DNA of 64,000 bases from assembly GCA_032718475.1 (NCBI GenBank), contig JAUCBJ010007346.1, positions 62,001 to 126,000 on the forward strand, read 5' to 3'. Below the pieces are notes generated by a model. That model saw only the letters and a list, made by a program, of their open reading frames with translations, made no database searches and was not told where the DNA came from. The stretch is from Nemertoderma westbladi. Its lineage: Eukaryota > Xenacoelomorpha > Nemertodermatida > Nemertodermatidae. This document shows positions 12,962 through 24,889 of the stretch, in pieces (position 1 is the stretch's first letter; each line of letters begins with the position of its first letter). The position numbers and the translations under genes were made by a program.

Positions 12962-14438
12962 AATGTACAAATGTTAGTGGAAGGCCCTGTTGTCAACTGT
13001 TTTGTAGAACAGCCCTGGCGAGACGAATTACAGAAAAAGTGCCACTTGTAGACGTAGCCAGTAGCCCGAGCGGCATCCATAGGCCCTACACACAGCACTT
13101 TCCCACCATAACTGCTAACTGCTCATACAGATACCGCAGATACTATCTGACTACAGGACTATGTCAGAATGACCAGACCAGACCAAGATTAGGCCCTCCT
13201 GCTGATGGCTGCCAGGCCCCGGTAGAGGTGATAATAACTAGGCAAATAAACACAGGTTTAGGTAATGCAGTAATAATGAATAATGATAACGCATTACCCA
13301 TACACAACACTGCATTACCGGGCCTACAGTAGTACTGTAGTACTGAAGTAGGAGGAATGGAAATTTTGCTACTAATCTTGCTTTCGATTACTAATAATGA
13401 ATAATTCAAAAAACCAAAAAAGCAAACTGTAGTATGGTTTAATGGTTATACGTATACCAAAGTATTTGAAGGGTGATGTATTTTGAGTAATCTTATCAAT
13501 CCTGAAAGGTGTTGATATGGTATATGTGCAAAAACAGAACTCCTCATATCGCGAAAACTACTGGAGCTATTCAATTTTTATTTGTCTCATCTGAAAGAGG
13601 ACATAATTTTAGTTAGTGACGATTGGCTTTAATTGGCCATATTGCGTGGCCCCAGGTAGGGTTAAAACCAGGTTTCCAGTTAGGTTTAGGGTTGAACACA
13701 CTTTTGGTCTAAAGTTTCGATTGCTGAAGAGGTTAGTTATAGCTAATTAGAGGTAATTAAAAAATATTTCGTGGAAAAGTGATCCCTTTTGGAGCAAAGG
13801 TTAATTTATTTGGTGGAAAAGGTTATTTTTTGGTGTTGAAATAAATCGTAGCTGTACGAAACATACAGCAACTGACGGACGGGCTGCAGTTTAGTTCAAT
13901 CGGGGTTCCCTAGAAACAGCCTGTTGCTTAGATACATAACAACTAACAGCTGTCACATTTATTATGCAAATCCGATGTCAGGATGTAGGCCTAACTTGCC
14001 AAAGTAATGCAGCTGTAATCATTCCGGAGTGCTGGAGTGTACTACCTGAATACAGTACATCCACACATGGTGTAGACAACGCGTTATTATATAATATTTA
14101 TTTAATTAAATGTACAAATAATACTGTCAAACATTGTAAGGTGACGTGTAGCGCAGCAAGGTTGATTGTCCGGAGTCATCATAGCGTCATTATTAGGTAC
14201 CGCGTACCGGTAGACGGAAGGCCAACCAACTCTACAAGATAATCTCAAACTTACCGTGCGTAGTTACTCGTGAATCGTGCTCATGAATCCCGTATATATC
14301 TACTGTATCTGACTGTATGCCGTATCAGAGTGCATCGGGTGTACCACGTGGTGCACACAGGCGCGTGGAGCACTGTCAGACTGTCCAAAGAGGTCAACTA
14401 TCGCATTGGATGTATAACCTAAACCAAACAGCCAAACC
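12962..14438. other. Intergenic, upstream of the CCDC112-like gene
   Basis: No gene seen. Small frames here show no family likeness. The 3' part is less AT-rich and leads into the start codon at 14439; it presumably holds the promoter and 5' UTR, but no core element is obvious to me. Confidence 0.5.
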
Positions 14439-15818
14439 ATGGAAGCCAGGGATATTGTTCGAGAACAAACCAAGAAACAACAGCTCCTAAAGGACATCAA
14501 CAACATCGACCTGAGAATAAACGCCTTGGAGAAGGAAAATGTTTTATCTCGTCATAAAACTGATTTCCGCGCGGAATTTTTACCTCTAGAGGAACTCAAT
14601 ATTCGATTAACTCAGGAGAGAACTTCTGAGTTTAAAGTGTTGAAAGTCACTTTAGCGAAGGTCGCGGCGAATGTGGCAAAAATACAACGAGAACTTCAGG
14701 ACATTAAAAATATCCGAAAGGGTCGACTGAAAGATCTAATCGAGGATATCGATGCGACTACGGCGAAGTTTAAAGAGAATCAGAGGAGCGTTTACGAGGA
14801 ACTCATGAAGGACGAGAGATTTTTAGTAATGGAGGTGAACGCAGTCGAGAAGCGGTTGGAATCCTGGAGTTTCGTTAAAGGCGGCGGGGAAGCAATCACA
14901 ACTCAAGGACATATATTAACCATAGCGGCTAATAGTAAACAAACTAGCGCCCCTCCTGAGGTGGCCGAATTCGACGCGTTTATAGCGGCGAATGGACCCC
15001 GAGGCGGTTGGGACGAATACGATCAGCAGATATTCGTAAAGTTCTGGAGACGATTCCATGGGAAGAAGGGGTTCTCGGAGGCGGTGTTGCCTAGCCTCCC
15101 CGGGAGGAGTCAGGAAGCGTTGGAGGAGCACAGCGAGTGGTATCGCAAGTACGAGGAGTTGCTAGGTCGGAAGAAGGAGGCGATTGCGCGGTGGAGGGGG
15201 GTAAAGGAAGAACGGAAACAGGAGTCCAGGGAGGAGTTGCCGGTAGAAGATCGCGTGGAAGAGCGGAAGATAAAGTTACAGAAGAAACAGGAGGAGACGG
15301 CTGCGAGACTGGCGGTCTGGCGGTCAGAGAGGGAAGCGGAAGCGCGGTTGGAAGAGGAGGAGAGATTGGAAGAGGAACGAAGGAAGAGAGACGAACGGAA
15401 GAAAGAAGAGAAGAGGAGAGCCTCGATGCGGGAGTTGGTTAAGGATTACAAGGAGCAGAAACGGGAGCAGGAGGAATTTATAGAACTGGAGCGGGAAATA
15501 AAGCGTTCGGCTGAGGAGGAAGAGAGGCGAGGGAGGAATTCCTCGAGGATGGTGGAGTTCTGGGAACGAGATTTAGCGAAACTCGCTGAGAAACGGGAGA
15601 AAGAATGGGAGAAAGTCGAGGAGAAAGAGAAGAAAGCGAGGAGATTGGAACGGTTACGGAGTTTAGTGGAGGTATCGGTGGAAAGGGACCCTGGCAGGTT
15701 GCTACGGGCAACCAAGGTTGTAGAGGAGAGAGTGAAAGCAGCTAGGGTCGAACCCGCGCCCCAATCCTTAACTATCCCTCACAAAGCGATACCCAGTTGG
15801 AGAGCCAATGTTGGTTGA
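14439..15818 (+). CDS. CCDC112: Coiled-coil domain-containing protein 112-like
   Basis: A 459-codon single-exon gene starting at the ATG in CAAACCATGGAAG. The N-terminal third is helical coiled coil. The segment from about residue 175 (EFDAFIA, GPRGGWDEYDQQIF, KFWRRFHGKKGF, LPGRSQEALEEHSEWY, RKKEAIARWR) is the diagnostic CCDC112 block. The rest is a highly charged E/K/R coiled coil with ELVKDYKEQKREQEEF, another family feature. Length fits the vertebrate protein (about 450 residues). Known relatives localise to centriolar satellites and cilia; role here is by homology. The lack of introns is notable; nothing interrupts the frame, so it is probably functional, although an expressed retrocopy cannot be excluded. 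GC content is higher than in the flanks. Confidence 0.88.
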   Translation: MEARDIVREQTKKQQLLKDINNIDLRINALEKENVLSRHKTDFRAEFLPLEELNIRLTQERTSEFKVLKVTLAKVAANVAKIQRELQDIKNIRKGRLKDLIEDIDATTAKFKENQRSVYEELMKDERFLVMEVNAVEKRLESWSFVKGGGEAITTQGHILTIAANSKQTSAPPEVAEFDAFIAANGPRGGWDEYDQQIFVKFWRRFHGKKGFSEAVLPSLPGRSQEALEEHSEWYRKYEELLGRKKEAIARWRGVKEERKQESREELPVEDRVEERKIKLQKKQEETAARLAVWRSEREAEARLEEEERLEEERRKRDERKKEEKRRASMRELVKDYKEQKREQEEFIELEREIKRSAEEEERRGRNSSRMVEFWERDLAKLAEKREKEWEKVEEKEKKARRLERLRSLVEVSVERDPGRLLRATKVVEERVKAARVEPAPQSLTIPHKAIPSWRANVG

Positions 15819-16837
15819 ATAGCATTCCTGTTTACCCCGCCAATATTAATTATTGTGGACCTATAAACACATATATTTTTTTAATTATACCTTTTTATTT
15901 ATTGATATTTTATTTCAATATTGCATTGCAATCGCCTGTGTGTCAAATAGATCAGGTATATATGTAAAATCTCCAATTTATTTAATATATGTACTTAAGT
16001 CTTTCCTATATAAGTATCTAATTCTAAATGTAAATATATTATCAAATACTTAATTTGGTATAACTTTATTAAGAATAAACATAATATTATAATATTTCTT
16101 ATTATTTCCTTACTTATTTAAACATTTTACTAAACAAACATTAACAAAAATTATACTGTAACTGTAACCTCTGGTATTGACTCTCGTTTATTGTTTTGGT
16201 TAAAATATCTGTATCTGTTCCCCTTAATTGATACTGTAATTAATTTCCCCCCCCCCTACACCCGCTGTTCCATTCAAATATTAAACTGTTTTGATTTCCC
16301 AAAATTTAATTATCCAAATATCTACATTTATTGTTCTAGAATCTAGATAGGGAAAACTACACCTAAAATGCAAAGCTACATATGAAGCACAAAAATTACC
16401 GGTAGCTGTAGTAACATTAATTGCCCTGTAATATCTCAACACAAACCAACTTGATATACTATAATATCGATTAATGGGTTCCCAATGACATTCTTTAATG
16501 TTATAAGAATCAAATAATCTACCCTGAACTTGATGACCCTGTTTGTTTTTCTCAAACTCCCCGAAAATTATTGTGAAAATAACTTCCTTTATTGGCAGTG
16601 CCAAATTGCCATTGAGCTGATTGATTAATCTTCCTTGAGAGTTTGCGAAAAAGCCACTGATCCATCGCATTCAGAGTGAATTCATATAAAATTTAATAGA
16701 ATTTCATTGGGGAACCAGATTGCTAACCTAAACTACACAGGAGGGCCTATATACAAGAAACACCGTCCCCCGCAACCACACTAACTACCTAACTAACTAC
16801 CATGGCGTTATTGTAGTTTCAGTTGGGAGTTGTAGCT
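15819..16837. other. AT-rich spacer between CCDC112-like gene and GAMT
   Basis: The two genes converge here. The spacer is very AT-rich, holds a minus-strand copy of the dispersed repeat with a C run (16177-16256), and a 129-codon minus frame (16281-16670) without recognisable features. No gene called. Confidence 0.55.
16177..16256 (-). repeat. Dispersed repeat, copy 2, with its G run
   Basis: Read on the minus strand it begins with 10 G (C at 16247-16256), then AATTAAGGGGAACAG, and ends TTTTAACC, AAAACAATAAACGAG. Order and words match the copies at 32436 and 45490. Confidence 0.65.
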
Positions 16838-16975
16838 TTACTTTATGATCCGCGGGACTACGAACACATTGTGCGAGTAGTAGCAGCATCCTTCCTCCGG
16901 TTTCAGATGGAACAGATGATACGAGATGTTCTCCTTCTGGAAACCGGCTTCAATAAGCCGCGGAACTTGGGTTTC
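16838..16975 (-). CDS. GAMT: GAMT terminal exon (46 codons with stop)
   Basis: This exon is easy to miss because it is short and lacks its own start. Read on the minus strand after a CGTAG acceptor it gives [12 protein letters not shown], a variable stretch, then [12 protein letters not shown] and a stop at 16838-16840. The known C-terminus of the family has ETQVP, LLEAGF, a CxYY motif and a hydrophobic end, matching in order. Without it the frame of exon 3 would run on into 27 bases of intron and stop, losing the conserved C-terminus. Confidence 0.9.
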   Translation of the reverse strand, partial: ETQVPRLIEAGFQKENISYHLFHLKPEEGCCYYSHNVFVVPRIIK

Positions 16976-18577
16976 CTACGCGGGAAAATCAATAATAAAA
17001 TAGATAATACCGGCCATTGTGAGGTATACAGACTTTCTGCCGTTATATTTAATTTTGCAGTTACCCCCATATTAAGAATACAAGGTTTTCACTAAAACCA
17101 CAGGTTTCAGAAGGGCTGAAACTAACCAAAACAATAAACTAAATAGTATTTGTCCGCGAGGTTATAAGAAAGAAATAAACGCGATGAAACACTTCATGAG
17201 GCAACTCGAACTACTATGTTCGAGCACTAGGAGGTCTAACCTCGAATAATTGTATAGCTCGATCTTCAGCACTGACGCCATCTAGCGCTTTCTCTGAGTA
17301 ACTGGTTTTGAACAGCTCCCCGAACGAGGTCAGGTTGCAGTAGCTCAGTACGCCCCCTGGCTTCAACAGTCGGTATGCGTGTTTCTTTATGAAGTTAAAC
17401 TGGTGGGTGTGCCAGTCCTTCTCGCTAAGGGGGTACGCGTCGTATAGGATACCTAGAATGGAGAAATGATACCCGGACAATTAACAATGGTAATCATAAA
17501 TTAAGAGAAAGGAGCAGATCACATTGACTGACATGTTATTCTAACCAAAACAATAAACTAAGTCAATAGCACAGAGGATACAGTATTTTCAGCTGTTATT
17601 TGTGACATTTTCACGAGAGTGGTTTTAATTTTGAATGCGTCAAACAATCCTAAATGAATATAAAAATTATAAGTTGGTTAATAATCTACACGGGAATGTA
17701 TTTCATATGATCTCAATCTCAAATGGACCAATGTGGCCCTCTAGCTCTTTAGAGTCAAACATAATTATTTTTTACCTTGGAAGGAGTTATCTTCCAATGC
17801 GGGCGCCACGTCTTCCCAAAGACCGTGTAGTCCAGTCACCTGACACCGTTGTGACTTGGCCCATTCCTGCAGAGTCTCGTAGACACCGGAGTTGCATTCA
17901 ATGATGCAGTGCTGCGGTACTGTACCGTTCTTGCTGTTCTTGGGTATCAACTCTTGCAGCTTGGTTGCCGATATGGCCAGCCCGAATCCGATCTCGAGAA
18001 CACGACCTCCTGAAATATATATATTAGTTGTTCATAATTAGTAAATTATCTCACAACGCGGTAGGCTAGATACAAAAATATTCATTATGTATATATGCAA
18101 TATGATAGCGATGTGAGATTGTGTGGCCGCCTGGCCGTCAATAGTTGCAGTTGGTAAATATAAAATACTTGATTGGCCCTTTAGCTTTAATGCCTCGACA
18201 GCACCAAGCAAAGTTTTCCTACAACGTGTTCATACGTCAGTAATATCTCAGTCATACAGGAGGCCTATACTGTATACTCTACTATACTCAAAATTGTATT
18301 CTGAGAAGTAATAGGCTGATACTGTGTTAGGTGATACGCAAGACAATACCAAATACAGCAATAGTGTAGTTATTCAGTACTCACCATTAGAAGCGGCAAC
18401 TTTGGCTAGCTCGTGCATAAAGGGTGTTTCCCATCTCTCCATCACCGCTTTCCCTTCAATGTTTAAATGTTCGTTGTTCGTATCAAATTTTGCTTCAGCT
18501 TCACCCCACTTGGATTTCAACGTTTCTCCATGTGCAAAAATTTTCTGTGCCATGTTAGATGGATTACCATTTGCCAT
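16838..18577 (-). CDS. GAMT: Guanidinoacetate N-methyltransferase (4 exons)
   Basis: Transfers a methyl group from S-adenosylmethionine to guanidinoacetate to make creatine, in the cytosol. Exons on the minus strand: 18385..18577, 17776..18009, 17241..17452 and 16838..16975; donors AATG|GTGAGT, CAAG|GTAAAA, GAG|GTTAGA and acceptors CAG, TAG, TAG keep frame (phases 1, 1, 0). This gives 258 residues from the first in-frame ATG at 18577; a second ATG at 18553 would give 250 (human enzyme 236). Family segments in order: [35 protein letters not shown] (SAM-binding glycine loop), [33 protein letters not shown] (catalytic aspartate region), [25 protein letters not shown] cut short here as a known motif, [10 protein letters not shown], and [12 protein letters not shown] in the last exon. 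Copies of the dispersed repeat lie in introns 2 and 3. It converges with the CCDC112-like gene. Confidence 0.94.
17121..17563 (+). repeat. Dispersed repeat copies in GAMT introns 3 and 2
   Basis: A 26-bp fragment at 17121-17146 (ACTAACCAAAACAATAAACT) lies in intron 3 and a longer copy at 17497-17563 (TTAAGAGAAAGGAGCAG, GTTATTCTAACC, AAACAATAAACTA) lies in intron 2. The coding exon 17241-17452 lies between them and is not part of the repeat. Confidence 0.65.
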
Positions 18578-21500
18578 GTAGTTATTTAGTACAATATTGA
18601 ATTTAAAATGCGAATTATCTACCACTCTCTATAGTCTGTTAGGGAAAAGAAGCAAACAGTCAGACAGTTAGGTTTTTCGTTTTTAGGCCTACTGGTATTA
18701 TCAGATACACAACAGGTGCAATGTCTACCGGTACTACATAGGCCATGGATGAAAAAGCCTTGGAGGAATAAAATTACGTATTACATGGAAAACAAACAGC
18801 TTTTTTTCTTTAAAACCCATTTATGCATTTAACTATGCACTCCAACGCACGCTCAGCAAAATAAAATATACATCGCATGGCCACCGGGAAAAAGCCTGTT
18901 TGTTTTAGTTGTTAGTTTTAGTTGTTAACAGTAGTTATTATACAATGAAAAACTGACTGAACCTAATAAAATAGATTATGAAAAAATATTTATTTAATAT
19001 GCAATATATTATTTGTTTGATTTAAAAACAATAATATGCCTATCAGGGAATGTCCTATGAGCTGCCAAATAAATGGCCTGTTTAAAGGTAGGGGCCTACT
19101 GAATTGAATTAATCACTAAATAATTAGGGGGTGTTATGTGTATGGTAGCAGGTACAGTAGTGAAGGAGGGAAGTTTAGTAGTATAGATAGTAGGCTAAAA
19201 CCACTAAACAAATAAGTACACCGAGTTTACATCATTACAGCTTGCTTTATTCCCCCCTAAACCTACTTTACTTGAATTGCATATCGCCAACGACAATGGA
19301 AAATATGTGGAGATTAATACAAGTCAATTTAACTATCTACACTACACTAGAACTAATTGATTGTGATGCAGATTAGATTTTCATTTGTGTAGTTTTGCTG
19401 CGAATAAGTACTGTAAAGTATACTGTAACTGCTTATAGAATACAATTTTCAGCAGAGTGCAGCAAATGTAGGCCTACTGATGAAACAGTTGGTTTGTGCA
19501 CAAGTGGGCTACACTGCGCACTTATAAATGTTCAGCACGGCAAACAGCATGTGGTATCCTTCCTTATCCTTGAAGAATGCCGCTTTACAGTACAGTAGGC
19601 CTACTATTCCAACGAAGTTATTGTTGTAAAACTGACCGCATTAATTTCTGTGTAACATTAATGCGCATAATGTTGTACTATAGCAAAGTATGACTAATAC
19701 GTACTTATACCAGCTGGTGTTCTATGCAAACCGGGGTTTTACAATACACCAAGGAATCCTTACTACATTCCACAAATACTCTTTCCTTATATTCCACTAT
19801 ACTCTCACATACAGCAGCTGCCAAACGCATAAGACCAGTGGAAAATGGGAAGCTGAATTGGAAATATTCTGTTTTCCATACAGTTCCCGTAAGTTTTCCA
19901 TATTTATATTCATGGGGTTTGAAGGGCAGATGTTTCAGTGCCCAGAAAGGGATAGCTCTGTACGCAATCCTACAGTAGAGGGGAAACTCGACGCGAGTAA
20001 CAGCTGAATACTCTCAAAAATAAAACTGTATCCTGTTCCTTTGAGTTTCGTGTTGAATTTCTGAAAGCTATACGATCGGTTTATCGCTAGTGGTAAACCT
20101 AATTTATTTATAGTGATGCATTATGCAAACTTGATACATACTGTATGGCATATTGTCATTACGAATGGCGGGCAATCATATTCACTTTCAGAACTTTCGT
20201 CTCATTCGGACCTTTTGACCCAATACCAATTATCAAGCTCTTCATTCCACCCCTCCCTTTGTCACGCGATATCCACAACACAACCAATATTATTCATCAT
20301 ACCAGGCATAAGGATAATGAACTCCAGGTCAAAGGACATTTGTAGAATCGTACTGCACATTCGCTCTCGTATTGGTAAGGGTTACAGTACATATAACATA
20401 CAGTAGTAGACAGACACTATCAAGTGTCAATCAATCAAAATAACCCATTGTTGGGATCAAACATACACAAATATAAAAACCGCGTCATAGTAAAACCACA
20501 AAACCACAAAAACCCGTAAAACTTGTCCTTGGAAATCTCACTGGAGTAAGGTGTATTCTATGACAACTTAATCATTATCACAGCACATTAAATACAGAAA
20601 CTACCCTCTTTACTCTAGGCCTACGTTGCGTACTGTGTACTCTATTAACTATCTGCTACAGTATCAGTACAAACAGTATTAGTTGTCCTTTTTAGAGGTT
20701 TCGTGGGAACTTTTATAATGCGAATTATTTGCTTACCTTTATCTCTGAATACGACTCACTATTATAGTAAATGGGAATTCCTCGTTGTTGTTTGACAAAC
20801 ACAACATTTAGTTACTCTAACTGAATTTCTGAAATCGTATTGTACATTGTACACATACCTTACTTCCTCAGTTCATTCCACAGCTACTTACTTATGCGTT
20901 ACAATAGTTAGTAGGAGTTGTGGCGCCTTGAACTTGGAACTACAACAATGTTAAAACCTTTGAACCATCCTTTAACTATACTAGACAAGGACACTTAGTG
21001 GAGCCTTCGCGCTGTACGTAAACCGTCTTTCTCAATGTATAAATTAATGATGCGTTCAGATGGTGTTAACTGGATGTAGAAACAGAGGTCATTTTCAGTT
21101 TGCCCGAATTAATTGCATTAAAACTCATTTAATCTTCCGACATTTCGCACTCTATCGGCAGACTGGCGAACTTCAAACCGATCACCTTCCTCACAAAGAC
21201 GCAGCATATGTGGTCTAGTACTAGTACATATATTAAACATTCCGCTTACGGATTCATATCGCGGATATGGGGAAAGGTTTACTATTTCAGACATTTTGCC
21301 CTCTAGTGGCAGACTATAGAACTGCACACCGATTTCCGTCCCCCTAAACACGCAGGGTTTGCTCTACAGTAGTACATATCTCACAAGTTTCATCTTGAAC
21401 GGATCATAAATAACAAGATAAAGGATTTCACTATTATAGACATTTCGCACTCTAGCGGCAGACTGGATCAGACATATCTGCTAAGTTTCAGCTTGAACGG

Positions 21501-22597
21501 ATTGAAAGCAATGAAATGGAAGGATATTTAACGTTTAGTTAGTTATTTCGCCTCTAGCGGCTGTATGTAAACATCTTAACTTTTTCATAGCTCATTCCAG
21601 CAAAGTTTTATTTTAAGAAAGAGGGTAGTTCCTGGGAAATAAGCTTTCAAAGAATAGACCGACCGACACAAAATTAAGATAGTGGTACCCATGCTAAGCT
21701 CGCTTACTTTCGTGGCTCGCCCCTGCACGCGCAAGTATTCTTACTGCCGCCTATACACGTGGCTTACAACTAGGCAATTGTTAGGCGCGAAATTTGAATT
21801 TAACTAAATGTCACTTAATTTAGGATTGAAAGCACTGTCTGATCAGTACCGGTACCTCGTCTCGAACTGTACCCATACTGCCATACGACTGTACGTCTGT
21901 ACTGCTGTACGTGAACCGCGCCCGCGCCCGCGCCGCGTTACTCGCCCACGCGGTCCTAAGTATCTTTTAAGTAGCAACGTACCCTACATATCCGTTCAGT
22001 GTTCAGCCGTTATAGATTATTTAATATATTTACACCTGACCTGTACAGTGATATGATTATCATTTCTGCATTATGATATAGGCCTACTGATATACAGATA
22101 TAGCATATAGCATGCGGGGCACAGGACAGGCTAAGTCTGAAACAAACCTACCAAAATCTCAGCTCATCGCGTTTAGGCTATCATTTACTTTAATTTATTA
22201 ATTAATATAATAGGCCTATATTTAATAGGGCCTACCTTATTAGCTTACCTAGGCTTAATTTATTGTTTTCGTTAAAATAACGTCTGAACGTGTTACTGTA
22301 CCGCTGTACCGGTAACCGCCAAACAGCAAAATCCAATTTGCAGATGTGCCAATGTTTCTTTGACCTTTACCGCTTTGATATCTCGACGTAACTGCGGTGT
22401 AAATTGCGAGCAATTACAGCCTGCCCTACGGCTACTGCCCCTACGGGTACTTTACTACAGGCAGACCGGTATCGGTGATTCTATTTATGTTATGTACGGC
22501 ATTACCTTAAATACAAATACCATTTTTAACTTAATATGTTTCTGTTATGCTACCGATTGCCGATCGGACACAAAATTCCCGGCGCTGACCCACAAAT
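18578..22597. other. 4 kb intergenic region between GAMT and POLG (divergent)
   Basis: The two genes point away from each other, so both promoters should be in here. No further gene is seen; the frames at 19690-20007, 20113-20406 and 21808-22056 have no family features. The stretch 21100-21620 is a repeat (listed separately). AGGCCT and ACCGGT words are frequent. A locally GC-rich segment (CGCGCCCGCGCCCGCGCC) lies at about 21913-21937. Confidence 0.55.
21118..21620. repeat. CTCTAGCGGCAGACTG-type repeat units
   Basis: Degenerate units of about 120-200 bp combine CATTT(T/C)GC, CTCTAG(C/T)GGCAGACT and AAGTTTCA(G/T)CTTGAACGGAT. Copies lie at about 21135, 21295, 21440 and 21548. Related units recur in the POLG intron (23555-23870, 24620). 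This is an interspersed family without coding capacity here. Confidence 0.65.
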
Positions 22598-23248
22598 ATG
22601 TATCGCCTAAATTTATATAAACACAATTTTAACTTCCTCAATCACAAACCCTGGCGTGGAAGATATAATGACTCGGATTACGTTTTATTACAACAAAAAT
22701 ATAAATCATGGCGCAATAAATTCTCGACGTATTCTTCTATTAACAACGCCGAGCAAGAAGATGTTGTTGAACTCCAGCCACAAGGATTTGTTACAAAGTC
22801 AAACTCTGGAGAAACGCCACGCATTAACCCAGCTGGTATCCCAATGCTACCAGAAAACATACAGCGTCATATATTCGGGGATAACAAAGAATCTTACCGG
22901 TACGATACGAAAACAATAGAATCGATACAATGTGAGCAGAGGCGTCACCAGTTGCGAGACCAAATACCGGATAATAACACGGAAGAAACCCAGACTCCAG
23001 CTGTAAACATTAACCTTCCTCCGTTACAAGGTGGAGATATCGCGTCCCATTTTTGGGCTATAGGTAAACGACAGGCGCACCCGTATTATTTGCTGGCGCG
23101 CGAGTTGTGTGCGGTTGGTAGGGAGTGTCCGGGGGTTCCGGATCCGAGTTCCTGGAGATTGATTCCCGGATGGACGCGCTACGTAGACGGACAACCGCCC
23201 ACGCAAGTCGCCGTCCCGGAAGCAGCAGCTGTGGCATTCGATGTCGAG
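22598..23248 (+). CDS. POLG: DNA polymerase gamma catalytic subunit, exon 1
   Basis: Exon 1 of the mitochondrial DNA polymerase, 217 codons from the ATG at 22598. The first about 30 residues (MYRLNLYKHNFNF...) are basic with few acids, fitting a mitochondrial targeting sequence. Later segments match the family N-terminus: RINPAGIPMLPENIQRHIFG, LPPLQGG, HFWAIGKRQ, PYYLLA, WRLIPGWTRY and VAFDVE, the last being exonuclease motif I (D215, E217). I end the exon at GAG|GTTTGT because exon 2 then continues the exonuclease motif; reading on would give 39 unrelated codons. It joins exon 2 in phase 0. Confidence 0.93.
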
Positions 23249-23554
23249 GTTTGTAATAACTTTATACGTTTGTTTATAAAAAATAGTGCTGCCGGAGTGG
23301 AGGCCTTCGCGCAACACGTGACAAAACTTGTTAAGTGTCAACTCAAAATAATTATATTCAAAATCTAAGCCGATGTCCCGTTACCACCTAGAGGCAGATT
23401 GGGTAACTGCAGTCGATTTAAGACGTCACAAAAAGGTCTAGAAGGACTGAGGTCTAGAATATATGTGTCAGGTATCAATCAGGAAGAAAATATTATAAAC
23501 AATAATACGATAATACGAAATGGCTGAAGGTTTTTAATTCAGTCATTAATTCAG

Positions 23555-23870
23555 TCATCCCACTAGCGGTAGACTGGAGAACTACCGAAATATTACCGTC
23601 GCGACAAAGACGCAGACTATGGGTGGTCTACAGTCTAGCATGTATCTCTGCCAAGTTTCAACTTGAACGGATAACAAATAACAAAACGAGAGAAGGTTTT
23701 CATTTTCAGATATTTCGACCTCTAGATGCAGACTGGAGAACTTCAGCAGACTGACCGGTTTCTTCACAAAGATGCAGCTTGTGTAGTAGATAGGTGCCAA
23801 GTTTCAGCTTGAACTGATTAAAAACACAGAAATCGGTTAGACATGTAGTCCTCAAGCGGGAGAATGTTGA
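23555..23870. repeat. CTAGCGGTAGACTGGAGAAC-type repeat in POLG intron
   Basis: Two adjacent units with CTAG-GCAGACTGGAGAACT, ACAAAGA(C/T)GCAG and CCAAGTTTCA(A/G)CTTGAAC. They match the units upstream of POLG at 21118-21620. Confidence 0.65.
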
Positions 23871-24688
23871 ACTGATTGTACCTGAAAGTCCCACCCCACC
23901 CCCCCCCCCCCCCCCCCCCCCGATCTGATAAAATCTCAACTTTTGGTCTTATTGATGCCTCCAAATTTCAACTCGACAACTTAAAATTCGACAAAGTTAT
24001 TAGCATGTCAATTTCTTAACGACAACAGCATATATTTGCAAATATTGACCAACCGTCAGTGTCAGTTCGCAAGGCTCCGCCAACTTCGTGGCTCGCCGCA
24101 CATAGTAAATGCATGGCGTAGGGACATACTGAGAAATATTGTCGCAATGTGATATAAAATTGAAATTCTGGCGATTTGGTAGAGCGAAATTAATTCCAAA
24201 CAAATAAATAAATCTAAATATTTCGTTTATTTTAGATTCTACGCCATTAGTTTAGATATCGGAATTATTAGGAAAATAAATACGAATATTATAGATAATA
24301 AATTTATTAAACTATATGAAACGGGCTTACCTTATGTTTATTAATTATGATTATTTAGGAAATTTGTTAATCTTGTACTGTAACTAGATAGAAACTTGAT
24401 ACCTAGTTAGGAACGACCTTATTTATTTTACAGTTTTCCCCGGGGGCAATTATTGTCATGTCACGATTATATATGTATAATTTATTGTTAAAAATTTTTC
24501 CAAAGGTCCTTCGAAAGTTAAGCTGAGACGAAGTGATATTTGTCGCCTATTATTGGCGGATTGATGCAGTGGTTCACAGGTTATTAAGCATAGACGGAGT
24601 GATATTTAGCGCCTCCTACCGGAGGACCATGAAATTGCAGAACGCTAAATTTATCTAAATATTTTTTGTAATACATATACCCTGTATT

Positions 24689-24889
24689 AAACTGTATGCT
24701 AAGGCCTGCTTACTTCGTGGCTCGCCCCACCTACTTTTACAATACCAAATATAGCGTTTTTTTTACAACAACTATAACTTATGTTTTATACTTTATGTTT
24801 TCGTGGTGTTTAAAGGCCTCTTTAGCTCATGTAATAACTAATGTGGGGCGAGGCATGCCACTAAGTAAGCAAACCGTAGCATACAGTTT
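24689..24889. mobile_element. Foldback element, ~200 bp
   Basis: Arms at 24689-24730 and 24843-24889: AAACTGTATGCTA, GCTTACTT and CGCCCCAC occur in the left arm and as reverse complement in the right, with small indels. A single-arm relative (GCTTACTTTCGTGGCTCGCC) occurs near 21702. No coding capacity. Confidence 0.6.

Noticed and set aside
16281-16670. 129-codon minus-strand frame downstream of GAMT
   Set aside because: No family likeness or exon signals; its low-coordinate end runs towards a dispersed repeat and its first codon context is weak.
22360-22620. Alternative upstream start for POLG in an overlapping frame
   Set aside because: It is in a different frame from the polymerase coding region and shows no conserved residues; the ATG at 22598 starts the conserved frame.
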